A stretch of DNA of 64,000 nt from Streptomyces sp. LUP30 (lineage in GTDB: Bacteria > Actinomycetota > Actinomycetes > Streptomycetales > Streptomycetaceae): contig NZ_MJAJ01000011.1 in the NCBI RefSeq assembly GCF_001746365.1, forward strand, positions 62,001-126,000. The letters run 5' to 3'. The notes below the pieces were generated by a model. It was not told the DNA's origin and searched no databases. It worked only from the letters and a program-made list of their open reading frames with translations. Numbering within the stretch: the first letter of the stretch is position 1; the number at the start of each line of letters is the position of its first letter. A program made the position numbers and the translations under genes. Shown piece by piece: positions 17,275-27,597 of this stretch.

Positions 17275-17946
17275 ATGAGCGAGTCGCAGGCGTGGGACGC
17301 CGTCGACGCCTACTTCACCGACCAACTGGCTCCGGACGACGAGATCACGGCCGCCGCGTTGCGGGAGAGCGACGCCGCCGGGCTACCGCCGATCAGCGTC
17401 ACGGCGAACCAGGGCAAGCTGCTCCAACTGCTCGCCGAGATCCAGGGAGCCCGGTCGATCCTGGAGATCGGCACGCTCGGCGGGTACAGCACGATCTGGC
17501 TGGCGCGCGCGCTGCCGGCCGACGGCCGTCTGGTCTCGCTGGAGTACGACCCCCGGCACGCGGAGGTCGCCACCCGCAACATCGCCCGCGCGGGCCTCGA
17601 CAAGCTGGTCGAGGTACGGGTCGGCGCGGCCCTGGAGTCGCTGCCGCTGCTGGCGGACGAGAACCCGCCACCGTTCGACCTCGTCTTCATCGACGCCGAC
17701 AAGGCCAACAACGCCCCCTACCTGGAGTGGGCGCTGAAGCTCACGAGCGCGGGCAGTCTCATCGTCCTGGACAACGTCGTACGCGGCGGCCGAGTGGTCG
17801 ACGCCGACGACGACGCGGCGGACGTGCTCGGTACCCGTGCCGCGATCGAGCTGATCGGCACGCACCCGAGACTGAGCGGCACCGCGATCCAGACGGTGGG
17901 GGTCAAGGGCTACGACGGTTTCGCGCTGGCACGCGTCCTGGCGTAG
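17275..17946 (+). CDS. Class I SAM-dependent O-methyltransferase
   Basis: A 223-residue cytosolic enzyme of the cation-dependent catechol/caffeoyl-CoA O-methyltransferase type (Methyltransf_3), which methylates aromatic or polyketide hydroxyls. Motif I is ILEIGTLGGYST (about residues 62-73), the acidic ribose-binding residue is in VSLEYD, the metal-binding segment is LVFIDADKANN, and a second metal ligand region is LIVLDNVVRGG. Length is typical. The ATG has GAGAGG eight bases upstream. The 89-bp leader from the palindromic promoter carries a purine-rich ACGACGAGAACAGCG repeat-like stretch. Transcription is probably controlled by a repressor binding the 17166-17186 palindrome. It is monocistronic. 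Confidence 0.9.
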   Translation: MSESQAWDAVDAYFTDQLAPDDEITAAALRESDAAGLPPISVTANQGKLLQLLAEIQGARSILEIGTLGGYSTIWLARALPADGRLVSLEYDPRHAEVATRNIARAGLDKLVEVRVGAALESLPLLADENPPPFDLVFIDADKANNAPYLEWALKLTSAGSLIVLDNVVRGGRVVDADDDAADVLGTRAAIELIGTHPRLSGTAIQTVGVKGYDGFALARVLA

Positions 17947-17989
17947 CCCCGTGCCCGGCCGGCCCGGCTCTCGACCCTCTTGAACTCTG

Positions 17990-18096
17990 AAGCCTCATGG
18001 GCTCAGGCCTCATGGGCTCAGGCCTCATGGGCGCTCAAGCCTCGTGCGCTCAAGGCTCGTGCGCTCTCAAGCCTCGTGCGCTCTCAGGCCTCGTGG
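17990..18096. repeat. Degenerate 15-17 bp tandem repeat across the FHA gene stop
   Basis: About seven units of AGGCCTCATGGGCTC / AAGCCTCGTGCGCTC type. The last unit is the end of the FHA coding sequence itself (last codons and TGA at 18084-18086), so the array copies the His-Glu-Ala-stop region into the convergent intergenic space. Confidence 0.8.
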
Positions 18097-18470
18097 TAGA
18101 AGCCCACGTTGACGCTGCGCGGCCCGGTGCGGTCGTACACGATGATCTCGCCGGAGCCCGCCAGCGGCAGGGTCCCGCCGTACACGAGGGGCTGGGTGTA
18201 CTGCCCGATCACCAGCCGCACCTCGGAGGACGGCTCGTCCTGCGAGCCGCGCAGCCACGAGACCTGCCAGGCGCCGTCGGGCCCGCACAGGAACTCCAGG
18301 TGCACGCGAGAGACGAACAGCCAGTCCTCGGGGGTGGCGAGACGGCACACGGACTTGTCCCTGCCCACCCGCAGCACGGCGCCCGGGTCGCTGGGCGAGT
18401 CGGCCATGAGCATGCCGGCCGTGGCGCCCTCTTCCGTCCCGGAGACGGTGGCCATGGTCAGTTCGAGCAC
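18084..18470 (-). CDS. FHA-domain phosphopeptide-binding protein
   Basis: A 128-residue protein that is essentially one forkhead-associated domain, which binds phosphothreonine peptides made by Ser/Thr kinases. Visible elements are LRVGRDKSVCRL (GR signature), then VSRVHLEF (the Ser-x-x-His core) and later strands ending VYDRTG. GTG 18470 is chosen: GGGAG lies five bases upstream, and the further 5' extension to 18677 is not conserved-looking and overlaps the divergent gene's start. ATG 18455 is an alternative. The C-terminal codons are part of a tandem repeat that continues beyond the stop. No kinase gene is nearby. Confidence 0.82.
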   Translation of the reverse strand: MLELTMATVSGTEEGATAGMLMADSPSDPGAVLRVGRDKSVCRLATPEDWLFVSRVHLEFLCGPDGAWQVSWLRGSQDEPSSEVRLVIGQYTQPLVYGGTLPLAGSGEIIVYDRTGPRSVNVGFYHEA

Positions 18471-18587
18471 GTGCGCTCCCCTTGAGAATTCTTTGACATG
18501 CCTGTCGGCGTCCTGGGTCCCGAATGTGTTTGTGCAGCGGCCGCATGATAAATCGCCCGGGCACATCGCGTCCGGCACAATGGACTC

Positions 18588-19052
18588 ATGACCGAGCGAA
18601 AGCCACCGGGCGTTCCGTTCGAATCCTGGGTCGACAAGCAGATCCGGGACGCGGAGCAGCGCGGTGAGTTCGATCAACTGCCGGGTGTGGGCAAGCCGTT
18701 GCCCGCGGACCTGGAGACGCCGTACGACGAGCTGTGGTGGATCAGGCGGAAAATGGCCCGTGAGGGTCTGTCCGTCCTGCCGCCGACGCTCGCCCTGCGC
18801 AAGGAGGCGGAGGACGCGCTCGCGGCGGCGTACGCGGCGCCCTCGGAACGCATCGTCCGGAAGATCATCACGGACGTCAACGTCAAGCTGCGCGACATGA
18901 TGTTCAAGCCGCCGCCCGGGCCCCCGCTGGGCATGAAGCCGTACGACGTGGAAGCGGTCGTACGGGAGTGGCGGGAGCGCCGGGCGACGGCTGGGAGAAA
19001 GACGGCTGGGGAGACGACGGCCGGGGAGCCGACCGAGCGAACCGACCCCTGA
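18588..19052 (+). CDS. DUF1992 (DnaJC28-like conserved region) protein
   Basis: A 154-residue soluble protein. The conserved region is at residues 10-75: ESWVDKQIRDAEQRGEFDQL, LPGVGKPLP and LPPTLALRKE, characteristic of DUF1992, the domain shared with human DNAJC28. No J-domain HPD is present. Function is unknown. The C-terminal 30 residues are a low-complexity Ala/Gly/Thr/Glu tail (repeated TAGE). A CACAAT hexamer lies six bases before the ATG and no strong Shine-Dalgarno is visible, so a leaderless message is possible. It is divergent from the FHA gene, with a 117-bp gap. Confidence 0.85.
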   Translation: MTERKPPGVPFESWVDKQIRDAEQRGEFDQLPGVGKPLPADLETPYDELWWIRRKMAREGLSVLPPTLALRKEAEDALAAAYAAPSERIVRKIITDVNVKLRDMMFKPPPGPPLGMKPYDVEAVVREWRERRATAGRKTAGETTAGEPTERTDP

Positions 19053-19128
19053 GGTCGCCTGAGGGTCGCGTTCGGTCGGAAGGATCCACCGGAAGGACCC
19101 ACCGGAGGGCCGGGCCGGCCGGAAGGCT

Positions 19129-19974
19129 TCAGAGGTGCAGGAGCCGCTCCGTCAGTTCGCGGTAGTCCCGCAGGGCCAGGCGGAGTTGCTCGGTGTCGAC
19201 GGCGGTCGCGGCCGACGCGGCCCGGTCCTTCCCGCCCTCCGGCTGATGCCAGGATCCTCGCAGGGTGCGGCGGCGCCGGTCCACGGCGTCGGTGAGACGT
19301 GCGGCGAGTTCCTCGAGCACCTCGTCCGCCTCCGCCACGGCGTCCCGGGGCCCGTCGACGAACCCGACGACCGCGTGCCGCATCCGTGCGGAGATCCGGT
19401 CGCTCTCGTCCTCGGGGAAGAGCGACGCGCCACCGTGCTCGCCGGACGTCGACGACGATGCCGTCCTCGCAGCGTGGGCCTCGCGTTCGACGGGAGTGCC
19501 GGAAGGCGCGGAGGCGGTGGAGGAGGACGGGCCGGCCGTGGGGGCGGTGATCGGGGGGACCGGAGCCCCGGAGGTCGAAGCGCTCCCCGGCTCACGGCCC
19601 TTGGCGCCCACCGTGCCGGTGTTCGTGCCGGTGCTCGTGCCCGTGCTCGCGCCTGCGTCCGTGACCGTCTCGGGGGTGAGCGGCCTGGGCTTCGCGCCCG
19701 TCGGACCCGCCGCACCGGCGGTGCCCGCGGCGCCGACGGCGCCCGCGGAACCCGCCGTGCCTGCCGTGCCCGCCGTGGTGTCCCTGCGCGTCGCCGCGCC
19801 GGGATCGTCGGCCGTGCCGTCGCCGCGGTGATCGGTCGACGACCGGTCCTTGTCGATGGGCAGGACGCCTTCTCCGGGCAGGACGGCCCGGCCCGGCCGC
19901 GCGGCCTTGACCCGGTCGTCCGTCGGGCGGCGGTCGTCCCCGCTCGCACCCCTGTCAGGTGTCAGGTCCGACAT
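19129..19974 (-). CDS. Hypothetical protein with low-complexity linker, paralogous C-terminal module
   Basis: 281 residues; family not recognised. The N-terminus is polar, residues about 68-135 are a Gly/Ala/Thr-rich repetitive linker (GTAG, STGTSTGTN), and the C-terminal 100 residues are a predicted helical domain. That domain contains GFVDGPRDAVAEADEVLEEL, which matches RFVDSPREAVAEADRLLAEV in the upstream gene. AGGAGG precedes the ATG, and only 5 bp separate it from the stop of the upstream gene, so the two are co-translated. There is no signal peptide. The shared module suggests the two products arose by duplication and may interact. Confidence 0.72.
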   Translation of the reverse strand: MSDLTPDRGASGDDRRPTDDRVKAARPGRAVLPGEGVLPIDKDRSSTDHRGDGTADDPGAATRRDTTAGTAGTAGSAGAVGAAGTAGAAGPTGAKPRPLTPETVTDAGASTGTSTGTNTGTVGAKGREPGSASTSGAPVPPITAPTAGPSSSTASAPSGTPVEREAHAARTASSSTSGEHGGASLFPEDESDRISARMRHAVVGFVDGPRDAVAEADEVLEELAARLTDAVDRRRRTLRGSWHQPEGGKDRAASAATAVDTEQLRLALRDYRELTERLLHL

Positions 19975-19979
19975 GACGG

Positions 19980-20705
19980 TCAGCCCTCCTTCGTCTGGTG
20001 ACGGTGGAAGCCCAGCTGCGGGCGGTGCCCGGAACGCTCCCGGGTGGCCGGCTCCTGGGCGCGATGGCGGTCGGAGCCGCGGCCGGACGAGGCGATCAGG
20101 TCGTCGAAGAGGGCGCGCGCCTCCACCAGGGCGGACCGCATGTCCTCCGTGTCGGGCGCACCGCCCTCCAGCCCGGAGGCACGTCCCTCGTCCGTCCCGT
20201 ACGCGTCGGAAGCACCCGCGTGCCGTGTGCCGGAGCCTCCGCCGGAGGTCTGGACGACGCGGTGGACACGTCGGTAACCCTGGACGTGGTTCGCATGGTG
20301 GACGGAGAGCGCGGCGACCTGCTCCTCGTACTGGTCGCCGGCCGGGAAGCCGCGGGCGCCGGCCACCTCGGCGAGCAGGCGGTCAGCCTCGGCGACCGCC
20401 TCGCGCGGCGAGTCGACGAACCGCTCCTGCGCGGCCGTCCAGCGGGCCTCGAAACGCTCGCGCTCGGCGGGCTCCAGCGGCCGCTCGCGCAGTCCGCCGT
20501 GCCGCTCGACGAGAGCGTCGAGCTCACGCTCCGCGGCCTTGACGTCTCCGTCGTGGCGGGCCACGGCCCGGTCGTACTCGGGTCCGAAGCGGCGCTTCAG
20601 ACCGTGTCCGCCGTGCGAGCCGCGGGCCCTCACGGCCATGACGGCCGCGACGGCGACGAGGGCCGCCACGACCACGATCAGAGCGATGATCACTCCTGTG
20701 GACAT
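19980..20705 (-). CDS. Membrane-anchored hypothetical protein, paralogue of downstream gene
   Basis: 241 residues from ATG 20705 (GGAAGG six bases upstream; the reading before it has no RBS). One N-terminal transmembrane helix (residues 4-26, VIIALIVVVAALVAV) is followed by a cytoplasmic helical region with KAAERELDALVERHG. The module RFVDSPREAVAEADRLLAEV follows, then a VHHANHVQGYRRVHR stretch and a polar tail. The family is not recognised by name. It forms a two-gene operon with 19129-19974, whose C-terminal module is homologous. The predicted topology places the shared module in the cytoplasm. Confidence 0.75.
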   Translation of the reverse strand: MSTGVIIALIVVVAALVAVAAVMAVRARGSHGGHGLKRRFGPEYDRAVARHDGDVKAAERELDALVERHGGLRERPLEPAERERFEARWTAAQERFVDSPREAVAEADRLLAEVAGARGFPAGDQYEEQVAALSVHHANHVQGYRRVHRVVQTSGGGSGTRHAGASDAYGTDEGRASGLEGGAPDTEDMRSALVEARALFDDLIASSGRGSDRHRAQEPATRERSGHRPQLGFHRHQTKEG

Positions 20706-20946
20706 GCCTTGCCTTCCGGTGTGTCGGCCCCACGGGCCGGTTCCTCTGTCGGGTTGCCCGGACCGCACCTCATAAACGGCGGGGGCGACGGCCCGTCAGA
20801 GGCCGGCGGCCGGGGAGAGCGGGTCGCGAGCCGGCCCGGACGGCGGACCGGCCAACGGCGGACGAGGCCGGGTGCGGTGGTCCGGTGCTTCCGTGGTGCG
20901 GTTATTCGGTTGCGAGCCGGACGCGGCGTCACCGGAGAATGATCGG

Positions 20947-21438
20947 ATGACCTGGAACGTCGCCCCGGAGCCCTTCGACTCCCCCGTCGCCGCAGCGCTC
21001 TGGCGGGCCTACTACACCGAAGTCAGCGACCGCTGGTATCTGCTCCACGAGGGACACCGGACCGACCCGGACGAGCTGGAGCGGGAGATCGCCGCCCAGA
21101 GTTGGGACGAACTCGCTCCGCCTCATGGGCAGTTGCTCGTGGGGCGGTACGACGGTGAGCCCGGCGGCTGCGCGGGCGTACGGCTGCTGTCCGCCGGGAC
21201 CGCCGAACTGAAGCGGGTGTTCGTCCGGGAGGAGCTGCGTGGCAAGGGCGGCGCGGCACTCCTGGTCCGGGCCGCCGAGGAGGCCGCCCACGCGCTCGGC
21301 GCCACGCGGATGATCCTGGACACCCGCGGCGACCTGGTCGAGGCCCGTGCCCTGTACGCGCGGCTCGGCTATGCGGAGACCGACGCGCACAACGACGAAC
21401 CGTATGCCGACCACTGGTTCCGCAGGGACCTCTGCTGA
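20947..21438 (+). CDS. GNAT family N-acetyltransferase
   Basis: A 163-residue cytosolic acetyl-CoA-dependent acetyltransferase. The acetyl-CoA pyrophosphate-binding loop is clear as VREELRGKGGAALLV (Arg/Gln-x-x-Gly-x-Gly/Ala pattern, residues about 97-111), preceded by the beta-4 strand AELKRVFV and followed by ALYARLGYAETD, the usual helix-4/beta-7 signature. ATG 20947 has GGAG upstream. The acceptor is unknown. It is divergent from the 20705 gene across a 241-bp region in which no clear promoter is seen, and convergent with the MFS gene only 24 bp away. Confidence 0.87.
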   Translation: MTWNVAPEPFDSPVAAALWRAYYTEVSDRWYLLHEGHRTDPDELEREIAAQSWDELAPPHGQLLVGRYDGEPGGCAGVRLLSAGTAELKRVFVREELRGKGGAALLVRAAEEAAHALGATRMILDTRGDLVEARALYARLGYAETDAHNDEPYADHWFRRDLC

Positions 21439-21462
21439 CGGGGAGCTCAGGGAAGCCGGTGC

Positions 21463-24956
<3,494 letters not shown>

Positions 24957-24967
24957 CCCGCCCGGGG

Positions 24968-24988
24968 GCCGGCCCTCCCGGGGCCGGC
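24968..24988. terminator. Bidirectional terminator between convergent genes
   Basis: Perfect 8-bp stem GCCGGCCC with a 5-nt loop in the 49-bp gap between the peptidoglycan-binding and HAD genes. Confidence 0.6.
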
Positions 24989-25005
24989 AGGCGGCAGGCC
25001 GCGGG

Positions 25006-25659
25006 TCAGGCCGTGCGGACGTGGATGCGGACGCCGTCCGGCAAGGTTTCCACCCGCACCTGGCGCAGGTCGCGCACGAGCACGTCCGGAGCGTGCGCAG
25101 CCGCACGTGGCCCGACTCCCACGACGCGCATTCCGGCGGCGCGGCCGGCCGCGATGCCCGCCCCGGAGTCCTCGAAGACCACGCACTCCGCCGGGGCGAC
25201 GCCCAGCTCGGCGGCGCCCTTGAGGAAGCCCTCGGGGTCCGGCTTGCTCGCGCCGACCGACTCCGCGGTGACCCGCACGTCGGGCAGCTCCAGCCCGGCC
25301 GCGGCCATCCGCGCCGTGGACAGCGGAACGTCCGCCGAGGTGACCAGGGCATGCGGGACCCCCCGCAGCGAGGCGAGGAACTCCGGCGCGCCGGGCACCG
25401 GCACGACGCCGTCCATGTCGGCGGTCTCCTCGGCCAGCATCCGCGCGTTGTCCGCGTGATGGAGATGCAGGGGCCGGTCGGGCAGCAGCACCGCCATCGA
25501 GGCGTGGCCCTGCCGGCCGTGGACGACCTGCATGACCTCGTCCCCGTCCAGCCCGTGCGCGTCGGCCCAGCGCCGCCAGATCCGTTCGACGACGGCGTCG
25601 GAGTTCACGAGTGTGCCGTCCATGTCGAGCAGGAGGGCGCGGGCGGTCAAGGCCGGCAT
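25006..25659 (-). CDS. HAD-superfamily phosphatase (sugar/glycerol phosphatase-like)
   Basis: A 217-residue cytosolic phosphatase. Motif I is LLLDMDGTLVNSD (nucleophile and acid Asp), motif II is ALVTSAD, motif III is SKPDPEGF (Lys), and motif IV is VVFEDSGAG. The helical cap between motifs I and II places it with beta-phosphoglucomutase / glycerol-3-phosphatase-like HADs, including the VGASKPDPEGFL signature of sugar phosphatases. ATG 25659 has GGAG seven bases upstream; an earlier start would add an unconserved 31-residue lead. It lies downstream of the GDT1 gene on the same strand across a 163-bp gap and is probably separately transcribed. Confidence 0.87.
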   Translation of the reverse strand: MPALTARALLLDMDGTLVNSDAVVERIWRRWADAHGLDGDEVMQVVHGRQGHASMAVLLPDRPLHLHHADNARMLAEETADMDGVVPVPGAPEFLASLRGVPHALVTSADVPLSTARMAAAGLELPDVRVTAESVGASKPDPEGFLKGAAELGVAPAECVVFEDSGAGIAAGRAAGMRVVGVGPRAAAHAPDVLVRDLRQVRVETLPDGVRIHVRTA

Positions 25660-25822
25660 CAGCAGCTCCAGGTGCGTAGAGACAAGGCGGCCCCGCCCGC
25701 CGGTCAGGGAAAACGGGCGGGAGCCACTTTGTTTTCCAACGGTACAAAACAAGGGGGGCCCGCCGCCACTCCGGCCGGGCGGGCGCGGGAAAGGTCCGGA
25801 GAGCGTTCACCGGCCGTTCAGC

Positions 25823-26404
25823 TCAGCCGGTGATCGCCTCCCACAGGCTCCACACGCCGAGCGCCAGCATCAGCAGCGCCGCGATCTGCGTGATCAGCTT
25901 CAGCGGCACCCGCTTCATCAGCGCCTTTCCGCCGACGATGCCCAGTCCGGCCACCGCCCACAGCGCCAGCACGGCGCCGAGGCCGACGGAGAGCGGGTCG
26001 TCGTAGCGGGCGGCGAGGTTCGCCGTCATGATCTGGGTGAGATCGCCGAACTCGGCGACCAGGATCAGCATGAAGCCCGCGCCCGCGACCTTCCAGAACG
26101 ACTGGTCCTCCGGTCGCCGGATCTCCTCCTCGCCGTCGTCCTTCTTCAGCAGCAGCACGGCCGCGCCGCCCAGGAAGAGGACGCCCGTCAGAGCGTGCAC
26201 GAGCTGCTGCGGCAGCAGCGTGAGCACGCTGCCGGCCGCGACGGCGAGCGCGACGTGCAGCGCGAAGGCCGCGGCGACCCCGGCGAAGACGTACGAGGCG
26301 CGGTAGCGGGTGCCGAGGACGAGGCCGGCCAGGGCGGTCTTGTCGGGCAGCTCGGCCAGGAAGACGACGCCGAAGACGACCGCCGTCACGGTGATGCTGA
26401 TCAA
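25823..26404 (-). CDS. TMEM165/GDT1 family Mn2+ exporter
   Basis: A 193-residue, six-helix inner-membrane cation exporter. Both signature motifs are present: FLAELPDKTALA in helix 1 and VAEFGDLTQI in helix 4 (E-x-G-D-K/R-T/S type). These form the Mn2+/Ca2+ pathway in the two inverted halves. A charged loop (KKDDGEEE) divides them. The start is TTG 26404 with GAGGAA just upstream. The 5' leader carries a yybP-ykoY manganese riboswitch, which independently supports Mn2+ homeostasis as the function: high Mn2+ would raise expression of the exporter. Confidence 0.9.
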   Translation of the reverse strand: MISITVTAVVFGVVFLAELPDKTALAGLVLGTRYRASYVFAGVAAAFALHVALAVAAGSVLTLLPQQLVHALTGVLFLGGAAVLLLKKDDGEEEIRRPEDQSFWKVAGAGFMLILVAEFGDLTQIMTANLAARYDDPLSVGLGAVLALWAVAGLGIVGGKALMKRVPLKLITQIAALLMLALGVWSLWEAITG

Positions 26405-26471
26405 GGTTCCTCAATCGGTCGGGGCCGCCCCACCGAGAGTCCGCGCACTGTGGACCAGACACCTCGGCACG

Positions 26472-26516
26472 GCAGCGCACACGTCACCCGCGCCGTGCGG
26501 CACGGGTGTGCACTGC
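26472..26516 (-). promoter_or_regulatory. Expression-platform hairpin of the Mn riboswitch
   Basis: On the transcript, GCAGTGCACACCCG can pair with CGGGTGACGTGTGCGCTGC, with one bulge, directly after the aptamer. No U-run follows. It may act as an attenuator or as part of a ribosome-access switch. Confidence 0.5.
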
Positions 26517-26521
26517 TTGCC

Positions 26522-26623
26522 GAAGGTCTCGCTGGCCGGCCCGTACGACGGGTCTGCCTCCGGGCGCCGGCTCAGACGAGCTGAGCAGTATGTCGACGGT
26601 CCGGCGAAGAGCTACTCCCCTTC
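26522..26623 (-). ncRNA. yybP-ykoY manganese riboswitch aptamer
   Basis: Read on the minus strand, the leader begins GAAGGGGAGTAGC (26623-26611), has CGACATACTG (26595-26586), the conserved L3-type segment, and closes with GCGAGACCTTC (26532-26522). GAAGG and CCTTC pair as P1. This is the yybP-ykoY consensus layout (GGGGAGUAG ... GACAUAC ... GCAAGACC). The aptamer binds Mn2+ between two helices. It lies about 120 bp upstream of the GDT1-family exporter, a known yybP-ykoY regulon type. Confidence 0.9.
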
Positions 26624-26804
26624 TGCGCTCCCCAGTGTACGAGACGGCCCGCACAACCCCTCGCGGAGATCGTTCCGCCGTACACCTTGTCGTGTCATGT
26701 GCGCGTCATTAGCTTCTTACCCGGCGCACATCTCCCCGCAATGCGCGAGCGCGAGCATTCCCCCGCTCGCACTCCCACACCCCCGCCTCCCCAACGGAGT
26801 TCGC

Positions 26805-27449
26805 ATGTCGAAGTTCTACGCGCGTGGACGGCTGAGCGTACTGGCCGCCCTCACCGGCCTCATAGCCTCGGTCGGGCTCTTCACCTCCCCGACCGCCTCC
26901 GCCGCACTGCCCACCCCGGTCAGCGCCGCCACCGCCCGGACCTACCTGGCCTCCCTCAGCGTGAAGACCGAGAACCGCACCGGCTACAGCCGCGATCTCT
27001 TCCCCACCTGGATCACCATCAGCGGCACCTGCAACACGCGGGAGTACATCCTCAAGCGGGACGGCACGAACGTCGTGACCAACTCGGCCTGCACCGCCAC
27101 CAGCGGCAGCTGGTACTCCCCCTACGACGGCGCCACCTGGACCGCCGCCTCCGACCTCGACATCGACCACCTGGTCCCGCTCGCCGAGGCCTGGGACTCC
27201 GGCGCGAGCGCGTGGACCACCGCCCAGCGGCAGGCCTTCGCCAACGACGTCACCCGCCCGCAGCTCCTCGCCGTCACGGACAACGTGAACCAGTCCAAGA
27301 GCGACCAGGACCCGGCCGAGTGGATGCCGTCCCTCACCTCGTACCGCTGCACGTACGTCCGCGCCTGGGTACAGGTGAAGTACTACTACGACCTCGCGGT
27401 CGACTCCGCCGAGAAGAGCGCGCTGACGAGCTACCTCGCCAACTGCTGA
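26805..27449 (+). CDS. Secreted HNH-family nuclease-like protein
   Basis: 214 residues. ATG 26805 has GGAG nine bases upstream. The N-terminal signal peptide (LSVLAALTGLIASVGLFTSPTASA) is cleaved near residue 32. The mature part resembles the HNH endonuclease / GmrSD C-terminal-like family of small secreted actinobacterial proteins: a LDIDHLVPLAEAW core (Asp-His of the beta-beta-alpha metal motif), then RQAFANDVTRPQLLAV, VNQSKSDQDPAEWMP, and a Cys-containing YRCTYV segment. Four Cys suggest disulfides. The probable role is an extracellular non-specific nuclease for DNA scavenging. It is divergent from the GDT1 gene, and 26624-26804 contains no other feature that I can see. Confidence 0.85.
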   Translation: MSKFYARGRLSVLAALTGLIASVGLFTSPTASAALPTPVSAATARTYLASLSVKTENRTGYSRDLFPTWITISGTCNTREYILKRDGTNVVTNSACTATSGSWYSPYDGATWTAASDLDIDHLVPLAEAWDSGASAWTTAQRQAFANDVTRPQLLAVTDNVNQSKSDQDPAEWMPSLTSYRCTYVRAWVQVKYYYDLAVDSAEKSALTSYLANC

Positions 27450-27470
27450 CCTCCTCCGCCCGGATCCGGT

Positions 27471-27532
27471 GCGATCCCGACGTGATCCGACTGGATTCGA
27501 CGTGATCCGACGTGATCCGACGTGATCCGACC
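27471..27532. repeat. 10-bp tandem repeat downstream of HNH gene
   Basis: Six units of CGTGATCCGA type (27471, 27481, 27491, 27501, 27511, 27521). Three are identical, two are diverged, and the first is partial in match. They lie between the HNH and PhoD genes. Confidence 0.8.
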
Positions 27533-27597
27533 GCAGGGATCTCCCCGCGGACCTCCGTCGTTCCGTACCGTACGGGGCGACGGAGGAGGGTGATCGC

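Noticed and set aside
17990..18096. CRISPR array
   Set aside because: The units are 15-17 bp tandem repeats with no spacers, and no cas genes are in the window. The arrays at 27471, 57042 and 63307 are rejected for the same reason.
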